Source of the DNA: Galeruca laticollis
Taxonomy: Eukaryota; Arthropoda; Insecta; Coleoptera; Chrysomelidae
NCBI GenBank assembly: GCA_963921935.1
Contig: OY998176.1
Span: forward strand, 179,796,445-179,860,444
Length of the DNA stretch: 64,000 nt
Direction: 5' to 3'
Shown: piece by piece, positions 46,153-57,500 of the stretch
Position numbering within the stretch: the stretch's first letter is position 1
Layout: each line of letters begins with the position of its first letter
Position numbers and translations under genes: made by a program
Notes under the pieces: model-generated
The model's input: only the letters and a program-made list of their open reading frames with translations
The model's database searches: none
What the model was told of the DNA's origin: nothing

Positions 46153-46898
46153 TGTAGTGATCCCTAAAAGACATTAAAGACAAAAGGACACAACCTTAGA
46201 AATAATAATATTTAAGCTAATATTAATTATAGTATTTAAGGAGCATCGGCCGACCATACTCAATGTCATTCACCAAAGAAAGATTGTTTTTGTTATTTTA
46301 TAAACAGACATATATAGTTTACATATCGAGGTCGGCTGTGCAGAAAAACACAACTATGTTTCCTATATAATGGATGTAAACGAACCAGGATGAGATTATT
46401 ATTATTGTTATAATTACTTCGAATAAGTCGTTTGATATAGTAGTGTATTTTTAATGTATTAAACTTGAACCCAGTGATTTTATAAATGTGTCGTTGTTTA
46501 TTCTGTTCCCGAACACAGGTTGCAAGGTAAGGGGTCTCTTCCATAATAATATGCCCTTATGGTAAACTTCGAGTATACGAGGGACCCTTACTAAGTAACC
46601 ACCACACTGCGCATGTTTTCCGTTACATATAGGCCTAAAAAGGCACATTTCAAAGTTCTGCGCACGTACTAAAGGTATTCCCCCCATATCTCTGTTAATA
46701 TTTGTCGGATTGGAGTCTAATAAACGGCATTTTGGTTGTTCGAATATTATCGTATACAGGATGTGCAAAAAACTTTAGTGTAAAATGCAATAAGTCAACT
46801 TATGGTAATTTTTCCCTATAAAATAATATAGCTAATATTTGTGAATACTGATACATGTGTACTAAAACCATTGAATTGTTGAAAGGAAAAGTCTTATA
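46153..46898 (+). repeat. 3' LTR
   Basis: 746 bp, about 98-99% identical by eye to 41351-42096. It ends CTTATA and is followed by unrelated DNA. Confidence 0.85.
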
Positions 46899-47326
46899 AG
46901 AGCATTACACAATAAATTTATTACAAGTACAATTATAATAATATGTTTCTGAGTTATTCTTCGAGTCTCCTTGCATATCAAATCCTCTTCTGGTGACATC
47001 TCTGAACTGCGATGCTTGAATTTGACGATGACGACAACATTTCTAACCCCCCAATAGGACTTTCGTTCTCCGTATTCTCATCTCCAGCTCTACCTGGAGA
47101 ACCGTACCGACACTGGTAGCAAATAAACGATTCTACCACCTCACTGCAAAAACATATCCTACTATTGTAACGATATCTGAACCATATATACAATTGGTAA
47201 TAGAGGCATGATTTTCTACACATTATTATTATTATTCAATTCGAATTGATGAATGTTATGTATTGATTCAAAATCATTCCGGGATTAATCTTTACATAGC
47301 CTGGAATAAACAAAATAAATTATTGA
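46899..47326. other. Unassigned; weak minus-strand open frame
   Basis: Less AT-rich than its surroundings. A minus-strand frame (47223-46978) reads SEVVESFICYQCRYGSPGRAGDENTENESP after an acceptor-like tttttgcag near 47143. It could be an exon, but no domain or partner exon was found. Confidence 0.25.
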
Positions 47327-47553
47327 CTGTCTCGACCCTTACTTCGTGGAATATGCTCATATTAGTGTTTTTAAATGAAACTCAAGGTCTCTAGTTAATT
47401 CCACAATATAAAACAAGTTATTGAAAATTCTAAAAATTGACAATTGTTTCGATAAATCAATATCGACGATGATATTGATTTATCGAAACAATTGTCAATT
47501 TTTAGAATTTTCAATAACTTTTATTATATTCTGGAATTAACTAGAGACAGTTA

Positions 47554-47565
<12 letters not shown>
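47327..47565. mobile_element. Small palindromic PLE derivative (PLE-2/3 family)
   Basis: Starts with the complement of the PLE protein start (ATTGACTGTCTCGACCCTTAC), then the terminal signature. It then folds back on itself from 47470: GATATTGATTTATCGAAACAATTGTC is mirrored across a short centre near 47464-47474. Arms are about 90 bp. It ends against (TA)n. It uses the same left breakpoint as the larger palindrome at 61537. Confidence 0.8.

Positions 47566-47596
<31 letters not shown>
47560..47596 (+). repeat. (TA)n microsatellite
   Basis: About 18 TA units, immediately after the PLE palindrome. Confidence 0.95.
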
Positions 47597-47600
<4 letters not shown>

Positions 47601-48102
47601 GTGAATGTTAAAGTGGAATATTAATAACAGGAAAATGAACAAATAAAAATGTTGTATATAAATGCCCATTTGCAACTAAAAAGAATTATAATGCTCATAG
47701 TTACGTGATTAATTTTGATTATATAAACAAAACTACATCCAAACCTCCTTGTTTTCCTTCAAGTGTTCTCAAAACCTGTCAGTTTCCTGTTACTGTTCAA
47801 CGCTAGTGCCGGACACACCCCTGAGATCTTAAAAAAAAAGGGAATAAAGCTTTTGGTATTAATATTTGAACTTGCATTAGGTACAAAATCGCTCTGTTGT
47901 AACGAGCATACCATACGAGTTCTGGCGCCCATGATTAAAAAAGAAATACAATGTTTCACACATTTATTGTTCATAATAAGCAATAGAAAAAATTCCACAA
48001 AAAAAAATATTGCAATTTGACAATAACATAATAATTAAAAAAAAATAATCACCATCACAATTTTTTTAAAATCCAACCTGTAACTCAAATTAAAATACAG
48101 CA

Positions 48103-48143
<41 letters not shown>

Positions 48144-49479
48144 AAAACAGGTAAGACATTTCCCTAAAAGAATATAACTAATACAATAAAAAAACAGTTT
48201 AACATATAAATAACACATAAAGATGGGGGAATTCTAAGAAAAACTTATTCTTTTCTTTTATGGTAGGGTTTCAGGAACAAACAACAATCCTTTCAGAACG
48301 ATCTTGTTTGACACAAACTCCTTATTCTTACTCGTATTTATATGGAAAAAACTCACTAAATAATTTCGGATACAAAGTTACAATTTGCTATTGATAAAAT
48401 AGAAATGCAATAAAAGAAAGGAATCATTTTGACCTTTTGGATACACCTCCTGTTACAATGTATATCAAATATCAATAATAATTAACTCATTCCAATACAT
48501 ACAGGATATATTATATAAATAAAAGTTCTATAAAATGTTAATAATCGTATTCCTTATTAACACTTCAACTATTTTTTATTTTATTTTCAATTTTGAAAAT
48601 TTACTGGACCATATTGAAGACGTTGTTTCCTCAGATCAAAACGTAGACAAACACGGTACAACTTTTAACATACAAATATTTGAAATGCCCTAAGTATATA
48701 AGAAACTATTTGCGAAAGGCTACCCTCTATAAATTCATTCGATGTGAATGAAAGTAATAAAAAAGTTACATCATCCTGTTATAAAAAATAAGTCCGGTTG
48801 ATGCCTACAAAGTAAGAGTTGTACGCAATAGATAATTATTCAATGTTATTGCATTCTCTTAGATCTTACACATTTGAAAAATGAAAAATATTAGATTCGA
48901 TTTGTATATATATAAGATCAGTTTTGTCGTATGACATTCATTCTTTCTGAACTCAGCAGTTTCCAAAAATAAAAACAACAGTTGAGACATTTTCATTTTA
49001 TATTACTTGGAATGATTTAGTCATATTATCATTAATTTCAGTGTAATGGATTTAAAAACTATAAATTCTTCTTCGCTTCTAGAAAGAGATTCGACGCCTA
49101 TAACAAAAACTCACGATTCCTTCCACAGAGGGTAACAAAGACGTACAAACTCTATATCAACTATTTTGAAGACGGAAAACACGCATTTATATTTAGAGGG
49201 ACAGTGGGAGTTGGTAAACCTCATGCAGCAACATCATTCGAAATTATAGAAATTTAGTTGGTGAGTTATATAATATTATAGACCAATACTGCAGTACATT
49301 ATCTAATTGAGAAGTAGAAAACAACACATTATTCACACAAAGGTGTATCCACATTTTAGACTTTGAATTGAACTATTTTATTGAATTGGTAAATAAGCAA
49401 ATAATTTTTATCACAATACCTTTCGACGGTATTATCTTGAGTAATTATTTTGTTTAAATGTTTTTCGTTTTTGTTTAGA
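47597..49479. other. Unassigned, with a (TA)n at 48107-48142
   Basis: No gene recognised. Open frames at 47760-48020 exist on both strands without domain features. At 49045-49260 frame pieces (TKTYKLYINYFEDGKHAFIFRG) might belong to the Polinton remnant to the right, but I cannot place them. Confidence 0.35.
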
Positions 49480-49665
49480 ATTATTAACAATATTCCAAAG
49501 AGCTTTTGCGCCACTTTGGCTATTTATTATTGCCGTTCTAAAGTAATCTTTTTTTTGCTTTTCTAATCAATTTATTGAGTGTATCACGGTATTCAACATT
49601 GCTAGTTAATGATGAAAATTTCATTCTTACAGCATGTCTTATGCTGATTCCGATGCCTTTGGCTG
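49480..49665 (-). pseudogene. Short non-LTR retrotransposon fragment (endonuclease-RT linker)
   Basis: The minus strand reads RDTLNKLIRKAKKRLL, then after a frame break AIINSQSGAKALWNIVNNSK. This matches the YR..LN.LIRKAK..Y......N....LW..IN linker typical of Jockey-type ORF2 proteins. Nothing else of the element remains. Confidence 0.5.
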
Positions 49666-49813
49666 CTGAAAAAAAAACCTTTCATATCAGATATTTTCAA
49701 AAAATCATTTTGAGTCATTCTGTCTTCTTTTGTGCGGATCTTAAAACTGTTTCCCATTCTTCGGGGTTGTAGATATATTGACAGTGTGCCAAAATCTCTT
49801 CTTTTTTTGCAGA

Positions 49814-50009
49814 ATGGCTTGGTCGGTAAGCAGACTCTGTAAAAGATACGTAAACAAATTCGACGCGTATTTGTCAACGTTTCAGTTACTTTGCAAGAGT
49901 CCAGCTGTTGGTGGTGGTTCTTTGACAACCGAAAACGTGGCCGCCGTTTTGCAGGATTGCTTAGATAAAGCCAAAAATGAAGCACATTACAAGCCGGGAG
50001 CCGTATTAT
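49814..50009 (+). CDS. Small open frame before pPolB, 65 codons
   Basis: MAWSVSRLCKRYVNKFDAYLSTFQ...LQDCLDKAKNEAHYKPGAVL. It precedes the pPolB N-terminal frame and is in line with it. It may be a separate small Polinton protein or the start of the polymerase cut off by a frame break near 50010. A splice-acceptor-like tttttttgcag lies just before its ATG. No domain recognised. Confidence 0.35.
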
Positions 50010-50076
50010 AGCGAAAAACGAAAATTTTAACAAACCCCTTTCTACAGATACTTCAACTCATGCAAACGTTGAGAAA

Positions 50077-50532
50077 TTGTTGAAACGTATTGAAGACGCG
50101 GTATCATCGGACCAGAAAGTAAAAATTGATTCTACCTCTTTTGAAATACAAATTTTTAAAATACCTCGAGGGGCGGGCCATAGTAGAGTTTTAAATTACG
50201 CGACTGATAGACGTCTTAAAAAATGTATTACCCGTATTACTTATACAGACAATCTTTATGCACCTAGAGCTATTGTAACCGCTTTGACATACCATACAAA
50301 CGATATTTTAGATAATACACTAAGCGAAAATCAAATTAGGCTTTGTCGCGAGGGTAAACGTTTTCAAAAACAGTTGGCGGAGGAATTATGTAATAGATTA
50401 GGAGGTTGTTACGAACACGGTTTTACATTGGACGATATTAAACAGACCGAACAATTGTTGGGCGTTCAAATTAAGATAATTGATGCGGAGTGTTTTAACG
50501 GAATTGTATACGAGGGACCCGAGAAACACTAA
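50077..50532 (+). pseudogene. Polinton pPolB, N-terminal part
   Basis: 151 codons: IFKIPRGAGHSRVLNY, TYTDNLYAPRAIVTALTYHTND (the D-N-L-C-x-x-R-A-I-V type motif), RFQKQLAEELC, FTLDDIKQTEQLLGVQIKIIDAE and IVYEGPEK. These match the region of Polinton polymerases before the exonuclease domain. The frame stops exactly where the left inverted-repeat arm begins (50531), so the remainder has been moved away. Confidence 0.7.
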
Positions 50533-50998
50533 CGCATAAAGCTGTAAACTCCACATGTTCTTTGGAAAATTTTATTAATTTTGACGCATAACCGTCTCTA
50601 CGGAAATTTCATAGAGTATAAATAAAATTTAGAGTTCTAGTTTTTTTGTGTATATTCAAAGGGTCATATAGCATAGATGAAAAAAGTATTAACGACACAG
50701 GTGTTTCATCGTTATAATAAATAAAAGAGAATATACCAGTATCTTTTGCGAATTGATTAATAAAAAGAGTCATCTCATCACATTCAATAGGTATTGAGCG
50801 TATCTTTTCAACAGCCTTTTGACCACGAAACACTTTAATATTTTTATCCATTTTAACACCTCTTAACAAAACGTATAACACCAATAATAATAATACCAAG
50901 ACAACAGCAGCATACAACAACAACATAAGCAAGTTAGTTAAATTAATAATAAAAACTAAACAATTGATAAAAGAGCCGCAAACGAAGTCTATGTAGCA
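50531..50998 (-). repeat. Left arm of 465-bp inverted repeat
   Basis: Complement of 53579-54040 with scattered substitutions and small indels. It carries a truncated minus-strand copy (50932-50609) of the small membrane protein gene, starting MLMLLLYAAVVLVLLLLVLYVLL and losing its last third. Confidence 0.9.
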
Positions 50999-51299
50999 GG
51001 GGCAGCACTTCCCAGCTAACTATAAATTGAAAACAAGAATTATTATTAATATTCAAAGAGTTATAAAAAAAAGCATATAAGAATTATGACTTTTATAGGG
51101 AAATGTGTAAATTATTAAAAGATATTGATAGGCAGGACATATTACGAGGTAAGATACAAAAGGTACCAAAACCTCAACTTTATGAGTGGTGTTCTTTGAC
51201 AGCATTCTTACCGTAAAAACGTTAAATTTGAAAGATTCCGGAAAAAAGATAAACATAATACAATATGCACAAAAAACCATTGGAAACAAAAACGATGCG

Positions 51300-53600
51300 T
51301 TAATACCCCCAAGGCAAAGTGTCTATAAAATCGCTGTTGCTGCTGCTGCTGCTGCTGCTATGGTCAACAATTCGTCTCTTTTTGTAATCCATTCGAAATG
51401 TTTTCGACGTACGTTTCTTGGTCACAAGGTCTTTGGTTTTAACGTCTCGGATAATTTGGTCAAAACGCAACTCAACTTTGGAAGCCGATCCTTCAATAAT
51501 TTGCTTCATACTTGTGTTATTTAAAGTCTGACTATTTTCATGGTTTAATGTAAAACCCTTTATCTTCGTTACTTCTATACCCTTTGAAGTCTTGTAGTAG
51601 TAACTTTTTGGATCCGTGGAGAACCATTCGCATATATAGTCGTCAGATGCTAGTTCATCACTCCAAGCACCTAACATGCTACCCGTGGGTACTGTATTCA
51701 CCCCGTCATCAATATAACACACTGAATCTGTATCAAAATATACTACAGCTGTACCTAAACGGTCGAGCATCTCGTACAGTCTGAGACGCGCATTTGACGT
51801 GGTAAAAGTGGCTATAAAAATGTTGGTAGAAGTCGAGTCCTCGTAAAATAAATCATTGTACTTGTACGTTACTTGTACCATTTCATCATTAAGGAACAAA
51901 CAATTAGAAAAGTCTATTTTGTCATTAAGCAATATGTCGTACCATTTTTTCAAGTCCGTTACGTATTCTGTTTGACACATATTACTTCTTTGGCCAAACT
52001 TACCCCCACAAAGAATTTAAACATATTTTAGCGACGGCTCGCAAACCGGGGTTGGGTTCAATTTTATCAATATCCAACTCAATACCCATTTGTTCTTTAA
52101 TGTTTTGCGCATATACCTCATTCGACTCATAAGTATGAGGACTGGTTTCCAACTTCATCTTCATAAAATCCTTAACATAACCTTTGATAAGTATGTTGAT
52201 TGTTTCTTAAAATGCCAAACTTCGTCAATGTTAACAATTTTTTACCCCTTTTCCAAAGCTGTATTTATTTCGCGAGTAGTCCATGTACCTGTAAAAGAGC
52301 GTTCATTATCGCTATGACAGCAATTTTCCGTTTCTTTCTCCATACAAGTACGGCAAAGAGCAAATGTTAATTTTGTCGTTTTTACGGGTAGCACTGGATG
52401 GTACAATTTTCTCGGTGGTAATACCGTACATTTTACAAGACCAAACCAGCTACTATCGTACGACTCTGGTTTAAATATTTTAGTCGCATGTCCTACGGGG
52501 TATGGGTCGTAATATTGTACAGTGGGGTATAAACTTACAACATCAATATAGCGCATTTTATGACCTTTGACTTTTAATTTCATCGCATTGGTTCGACCAC
52601 CAAAGAACGATTCTCGAGGGTTTAGAGGCTCTGTGAAGTCATCAAACAAGTCAATCTTCTTCTTATATTCTATGAAGTTTAACCAATCACAAGCCCAAAT
52701 TTCAACCACTTTGTAGCCTGCTTCGTGTAATTGCTGTATTCTTCGCTTAGTTTTCTCATATAAATCATCCATTGTCTCATTATTTACTGTATCCACTGTC
52801 TCGGCGTTGGTACATTTAGGACAACCGTGCCAGAAACAACAATGATACTGATAAACAGTGTTGGTCTCTTTGTCGAAACCGTCAACAGGTGCACCACAAA
52901 TAGTGACTTCACCACCGTTTAAAGCGTGTTGAACGTTAGGAAATTGACTCAACCACGTGATGGACTCCTTGCTGTACATGTCTTTCTTATCCTCTTTGAC
53001 GACTGCAACAGAGTTTTTGGGTAAATATTTGGTCCTGTAAATAGCCATGCACACACTAGCAACAGTCAAATATTGGAAAGGATCAATGTTTGCAATAACC
53101 ATAAAACTTTTTCGAAGCACCAAACAGCCTTTTTGCAATATATCAACATCAGAATCGCAATATGCTTGTATTTCTTTTCCAAAGTCAAACACGTAATTTT
53201 CAGCTCGTCGTTCAGCGTGCCATTCTAAAAACAGGTCGCAAGCGCTCTTCCTTCCGGGTTGTTTTGTATCATTCATTTGGTTCACGCCATAGTATTGTAC
53301 ATCGGGTATGGGCCCCACGTAATTTTGATTAGCGGGTGTGTTAAAATAATGCGGAAAATAACCTTTTTCAACTCCTTCGAATCGAATGTTTTTGGAAAAG
53401 CGGCTAAAGGACCCTGCACAAAACTCGAGCTATCAATTATTTTCAATTTTATAGACGGTATTTCGAGTAGAATCAGTTTTGAGCCTGTATAAATTGTATA
53501 TGGTTCAATAGTGTTTTCCACACAATATTTCAATAAAAAGTAGGAATCGTAGGTCTTACTGTTGTGCGCTATAGCTGTTGCTACATAGACTTCGTTTGCG
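51300..53600 (-). pseudogene. Polinton pPolB, exonuclease and polymerase domains (inverted)
   Basis: From 53600 leftwards: AIAHNSKTYDSYFLLKYC (exonuclease AHN..xYD motif); LAAFPKTFDSKELKKG, then after a frameshift near 53320 GPIPDVQYYGVNQM; FGKEIQAYCDSDVDILQKGC (exonuclease motif III region); MRYIDVVSLYPTVQYYDPYP (polymerase motif A); a broken stretch 52240-52005 with NPGLRAVAKICLNSLWGKFG (motif B); and VVYFDTDSVCYID (motif C, 51750). It ends TLPWGY near 51300. At least two frameshifts. Protein-primed replication of the element would be its job. The orientation is opposite to its own N-terminal part. Confidence 0.85.
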
Positions 53601-54040
53601 GCTCTTTTATCAATTGTTCAGTTTTTATTATTAATTTAACTAACTTGCTTATGTTGTTGTATGCTGCTGTTGTCTTAGTATCATTATTGGTGTTATACAT
53701 TTTGTTAAGAGGTGTTAAAATGGATAAAAATATCAAAGTGTTTTATGGACAAAAGGCTGTTCAAGAGATTCGCTCAATACCTATTGAATGTGATGAGATG
53801 ACTCTTTTTATGAATCAATGGGCAAAAGATACTGGTATATTTTCTTTTATTCATTATCACGATGAAACACCTGTGTCGTTTATACTTTTTTCATCTATGC
53901 TATATGACTCTTTGAATATACACAAAAAACCTAGAACTCTAAATTTTATTTATACTCTACAAAATTTCCGTAGAGGCGGTTATGCGTCAAAATCAATAAA
54001 ATTTTCCAAAGAACATGTGGAGTTTACAGCTTTTTGCGTT
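53579..54040 (+). repeat. Right arm of 465-bp inverted repeat
   Basis: Inverted copy of 50531-50998. Homology ends at GCGTT near 54040 and at CTACATAG at 53581. Confidence 0.9.
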
Positions 54041-54124
54041 ACGGACATTTCTGAAAATATTTTTAAAAAAAGCGGTTGTCAATACTATGGTCTTTTCAAC
54101 GGTCTACCTATGTACAGAAGTTAA
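53651..54124 (+). CDS. Small membrane-anchored protein of the Polinton, possibly GNAT-like
   Basis: 157 codons from ATG 53651, chosen because it gives an N-terminal hydrophobic helix (LLYAAVVLVSLLVLYILL) directly before the basic RGVKMDKN, the pattern of a type II membrane anchor. An upstream in-frame start at 53564 is also possible. The soluble part holds IPIECDEMTLFMNQWAKDTGIF, VSFILFSSMLY, and near the end TLQNFRRGGYASKSIKFSKEH..FTAFCVTDISENIFKKSGCQYYG. This last run resembles the acetyl-CoA-binding RRGGYA loop and the end of GNAT acetyltransferases. The assignment is a guess. The frame is intact, unlike its neighbours. Confidence 0.55.
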   Translation: MLLYAAVVLVSLLVLYILLRGVKMDKNIKVFYGQKAVQEIRSIPIECDEMTLFMNQWAKDTGIFSFIHYHDETPVSFILFSSMLYDSLNIHKKPRTLNFIYTLQNFRRGGYASKSIKFSKEHVEFTAFCVTDISENIFKKSGCQYYGLFNGLPMYRS

Positions 54125-54169
54125 TAGCACTCTTTGTAAATAATCGTTGTTTTTAATTCTATTTCTAGT

Positions 54170-54585
54170 CATTTATGCTTTGTTAAAGTGATAGTTTTCG
54201 TATGTTTCTATATAATATCTTGTATATATTTTTAAGTAAAATTTTGATTTTCTTTCGTTTAATATTTAATTGTTATATAAATATGTTTACAGTTTCAATT
54301 TACTTTTCATTTATGCTTTTGTTAATCTGCTAGTTGTCGTATGTTTGTATAATATATCTTGTATATATTTTTAAGTAAAATTTTAATCTTCTTCCGTTTA
54401 ATATTTAATTGTTATATAAATATGTTTACAGTTTCAATTTACTTTTCATTTATGCTTTTGTTAAACTGCTAGTTTTCGTATGTTTCTATAAAATATCTTG
54501 TATGTATTTTTAAGTAAAATTTTCAATTTTCATTCGTTTAATATTTGATTGTTATATACATATGTTTACAGTTTTGGTTTATGTA
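54170..54585. repeat. 138-139-bp tandem repeat, three copies
   Basis: CATTTATGCTTT starts at 54170, 54308 and 54447. Each unit includes AATATCTTGTATATATTTTTAAG-type DNA and ATATGTTTACAGTTT. It lies directly 3' of the small Polinton gene. Confidence 0.9.
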
Positions 54586-54589
54586 GTGA

Positions 54590-57500
54590 TTCCAGTATTT
54601 TTTCTATGTACTAGCTGCATTTGTAAACATATGTGTACTACTACTTTTATCGTTTTCTTTAATGAATCAGAATAATTGTTTAATACTTTTTTGTTTCTTT
54701 TTTAATTTGTGTAACTATTATTTTTTTTCAATTTACAGATATGAAAATTTGATATTGTATTTGTTAAACGTTTTTGCAAAAATTATATTTATAAATAAAA
54801 GACTTTTTTAAATTTATGGTGTTTTGTTCCATGCTATGTGTATGGTTTTTAATCTAAATCTTTTTTTTAGCCGAGCCTGGTCATATATATCACCTTCACC
54901 TTGAAACAAAAACCTCTTACTCTCAGGGTAAAAATTATTTAAATAATTGAAAGTATTAAAAGAGAGTAGGTTCTTTCCAAACTGACAAAGAGATTGGAGA
55001 TAACGGAGCCAGTTCTCAGGGCTCTGTTATCTGAAGGAAGTTTAATTAAAGAAAAAAAATGTGAAAAAGAAAGAGAAAGAGAGAGAGAGAAAAACTAAAA
55101 AACAGTAAAGTTACATCAATAGTAAGGGCGCCACTAACTTTGTTCCTAAACAAAATTAGAAAGAAATCAACCTCCTTAATCAGTCAACTCTTACCTGCTG
55201 TGCTCTGCTAGTTTTTAGACAATACTTATGCAAAAAAAATGTACTGAAGGCTATTTCACAGGTCTTACTGTATAATAAATAAAACAACAAACTACTAATA
55301 TGTATGAATATAATGAATGAAAAAATATTTAAACGTGTTACATAGTTTGACAATAATGGGTTAGTAAAAGTGTGTATGTGAGAAGAAAAAGAAAGTATAA
55401 ATAAAAACTAAGACAAGCTGTACAAATATGAATGGAGAAGCCATACAATATAATTTTACTTATCTTGAAGTAGCAAGTCGAAGTCGATTCTCCATAAAAT
55501 CTTCCTAGGTTAAATAATTCTCAGTATAATACATAGTTGAGTATCTAGATCATGAATTGGCTCTTATGGAAACACCATTTCTTGTGAGTCAATGCAAATT
55601 GCCGACAAATCTTCACCTTAGTTCTTCCGTCGGGTGATTTTAGTTAAATTTACCGGAATAGTTAAATTATTCCAGGCGGTATCGCTACAAGAACACCAAG
55701 TGTGTTACAGATAGACCTTTTTTTAATTAACACGATAATTAGATATCTGTCCAGTGACATATATGAAACTGTACTTATTATTTTTTTACAAATATACAAT
55801 CTAGTTTAATGATTTGTCCTGGACAAAAACCTTTATCAATTTAAGAAAATATTACACAAAAAAAAATAAAACCTACCAGTAATCCCTGCGAATTTGTTCT
55901 TAGAACAAGTTTTTTTAATAACCATACAGAATATTTAAAACTTTTATCAGGATTTCTGCGACTACCATTCTCTATTACAATCTCTCGTATAGTGCCGCAT
56001 TCCGAATTTCTATTCAGGATTTTTTTTTTCTGTGAGATATCTACACAGTTTATTCCACCAACATTTAAATAGTTGTTTAAAACATTGGCAAGGAAGGACG
56101 TGTGGTCTATTCCACCAATACATTACACATGCATCGCTGAATTATTTATTTAAAACTCTATTAGAAATGTTAACTGCTAAGTGAACGTTTCATACCCCTA
56201 ACAGCCAAGAAAAAAAATTTTCAAAAAAAAATTTTTTGTTATATAATTAAACTATTGAGACCAAAAAAAAAACGAGGGAAGAAAATTTAAAATAGAAACT
56301 TTAAAATATGAGAATCACGTATGAGTAAAAAGGAAAATCCTTACTATTTTAAAAAAAAACATTGATGAAGTCAATATTAATATATATATACATACATATT
56401 TTGTACATATTTATACACCCCCAATAAAGTTCATCCCCATATTGAGACTAACATAAACTTTAAGCTTCTGTGTTATTAAGTACCTATTCAAAGGAACAGT
56501 CTACCCAATTAGTAACTGCTCTTACTTATCAACATAGAACCCCCAATCGAATATGAAAAAAATATACATTAGGAAAACCAAAAACCCAGATATGCATTTT
56601 CAGGGACTTAAGTACTGATACAAGGGAACAGTCTACCCGTTTAGTAACTGAACTTACTCAAACCCTTAAAATACAGCATAACAAAAGAAAATTTTAGACA
56701 AAAAAAAAATGAAAGATAAAAAACACACCCTCATACATGTTCTGCACTGTCTGCATCCGATATCCACCGTCAGGTCAGATGCTGAGAATCCCCATGGCTC
56801 AATCTAGAAACAGAAGGTGTGCCAAGTTGTAAGTGATCACACAAGACCGAAATTGCGCAAACTTAGCAGCAAAGAGAGCCTCGTATTCCGATTCAACTGC
56901 TTCCACATTGCCCCATAACAACTTCAAACACCCCACACCGCAATGTAGCTCGAACGAAGACACTACACAACGTCCAGTTCAGAGTACTGCACACTCAATG
57001 ATATTCTAGCATATCATTAACGCTAAAATAATAACCTGAAGGGTTATTAAATGATACCAAAAAGACAAAGTCGGGAAGAAACATAAAAAGATATAGAAAA
57101 AGATTAAAAGTTGGAAATTTATTAAGATGGTCCAACATTAACCACCCATTATATGAAAGACAAGTTAGGTATTTGTCACGAACCTTATTCACTGAGTGCA
57201 TATTTGTTCTGAAGGTAAGGAATATAGGAAAAGACATTTGCCCAGGAGTGATATTTCAGGGTTGCCCCTCGTTATCCGTAGACCGAACTGCAAGCAACAC
57301 TGGTGAGAATAAACTCACAAGAATACTACCCCAGATAAATTCTTTAAATCAAAAATAAAAGTTAAAATAAAATGATAATAGGAAGAGAAAAGAATAACAT
57401 AATATGGCTCAGATAAATAGGTCGATAAAACTCATAACTAATTGTCGTATCCTATAACTAATGAAAGGAAAGAAAAGGAAAAAAATAAAAGAACTTACTA

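Larger units (their letters stand above)
41351..46898 (+). mobile_element. Ty3/gypsy-type LTR element with Gag fused to a LINE ORF1p-like domain
   Basis: Two 746-bp LTRs (41351-42096 and 46153-46898) differ at about ten positions. Interior: a leader with a triple repeat, a 605-codon frame with a gypsy Gag N-terminus and a non-LTR ORF1p-like C-terminus, then only the last residues of RNase H followed by integrase. Protease, RT and most of RNase H are missing, so replication needs RT from elsewhere. The flanks ACTGC and AGAGC show no target duplication, which suggests later rearrangement at one end. Confidence 0.85.
49797..54125. mobile_element. Maverick/Polinton remnant with inverted polymerase segment
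   Basis: Contains a protein-primed family B DNA polymerase (pPolB) split in two parts of opposite orientation and a small membrane protein gene present in two inverted copies. Integrase, packaging ATPase, protease and capsid genes typical of Polintons were not found, and no terminal inverted repeats were identified. The element is therefore a rearranged fragment. Confidence 0.75.

Noticed and set aside
46978..47223. Possible host exon (minus strand) with CYQCRYGSPG
   Set aside because: An acceptor-like tttttgcag precedes it, but no convincing donor, phase or domain links it to the ADAMTS-like exons.
47465..47500. Hammerhead core at the PLE-2/3-type terminus (GACGATGATATTG...TATCGAAACAATTGTC)
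   Set aside because: Stem II, GAAAC and palindromic stem III are plausible, but the CTGATGA core is altered (ACGATGA or CTGACGATGA), so I do not call it a ribozyme.
47759..48020. Open frames on both strands
   Set aside because: About 80 codons each with no recognisable motif, and not placed in any element.
49045..49260. Possible additional Polinton protein (TKTYKLYINYFEDGKHAFIFRG)
   Set aside because: Too short and frame-broken to assign.
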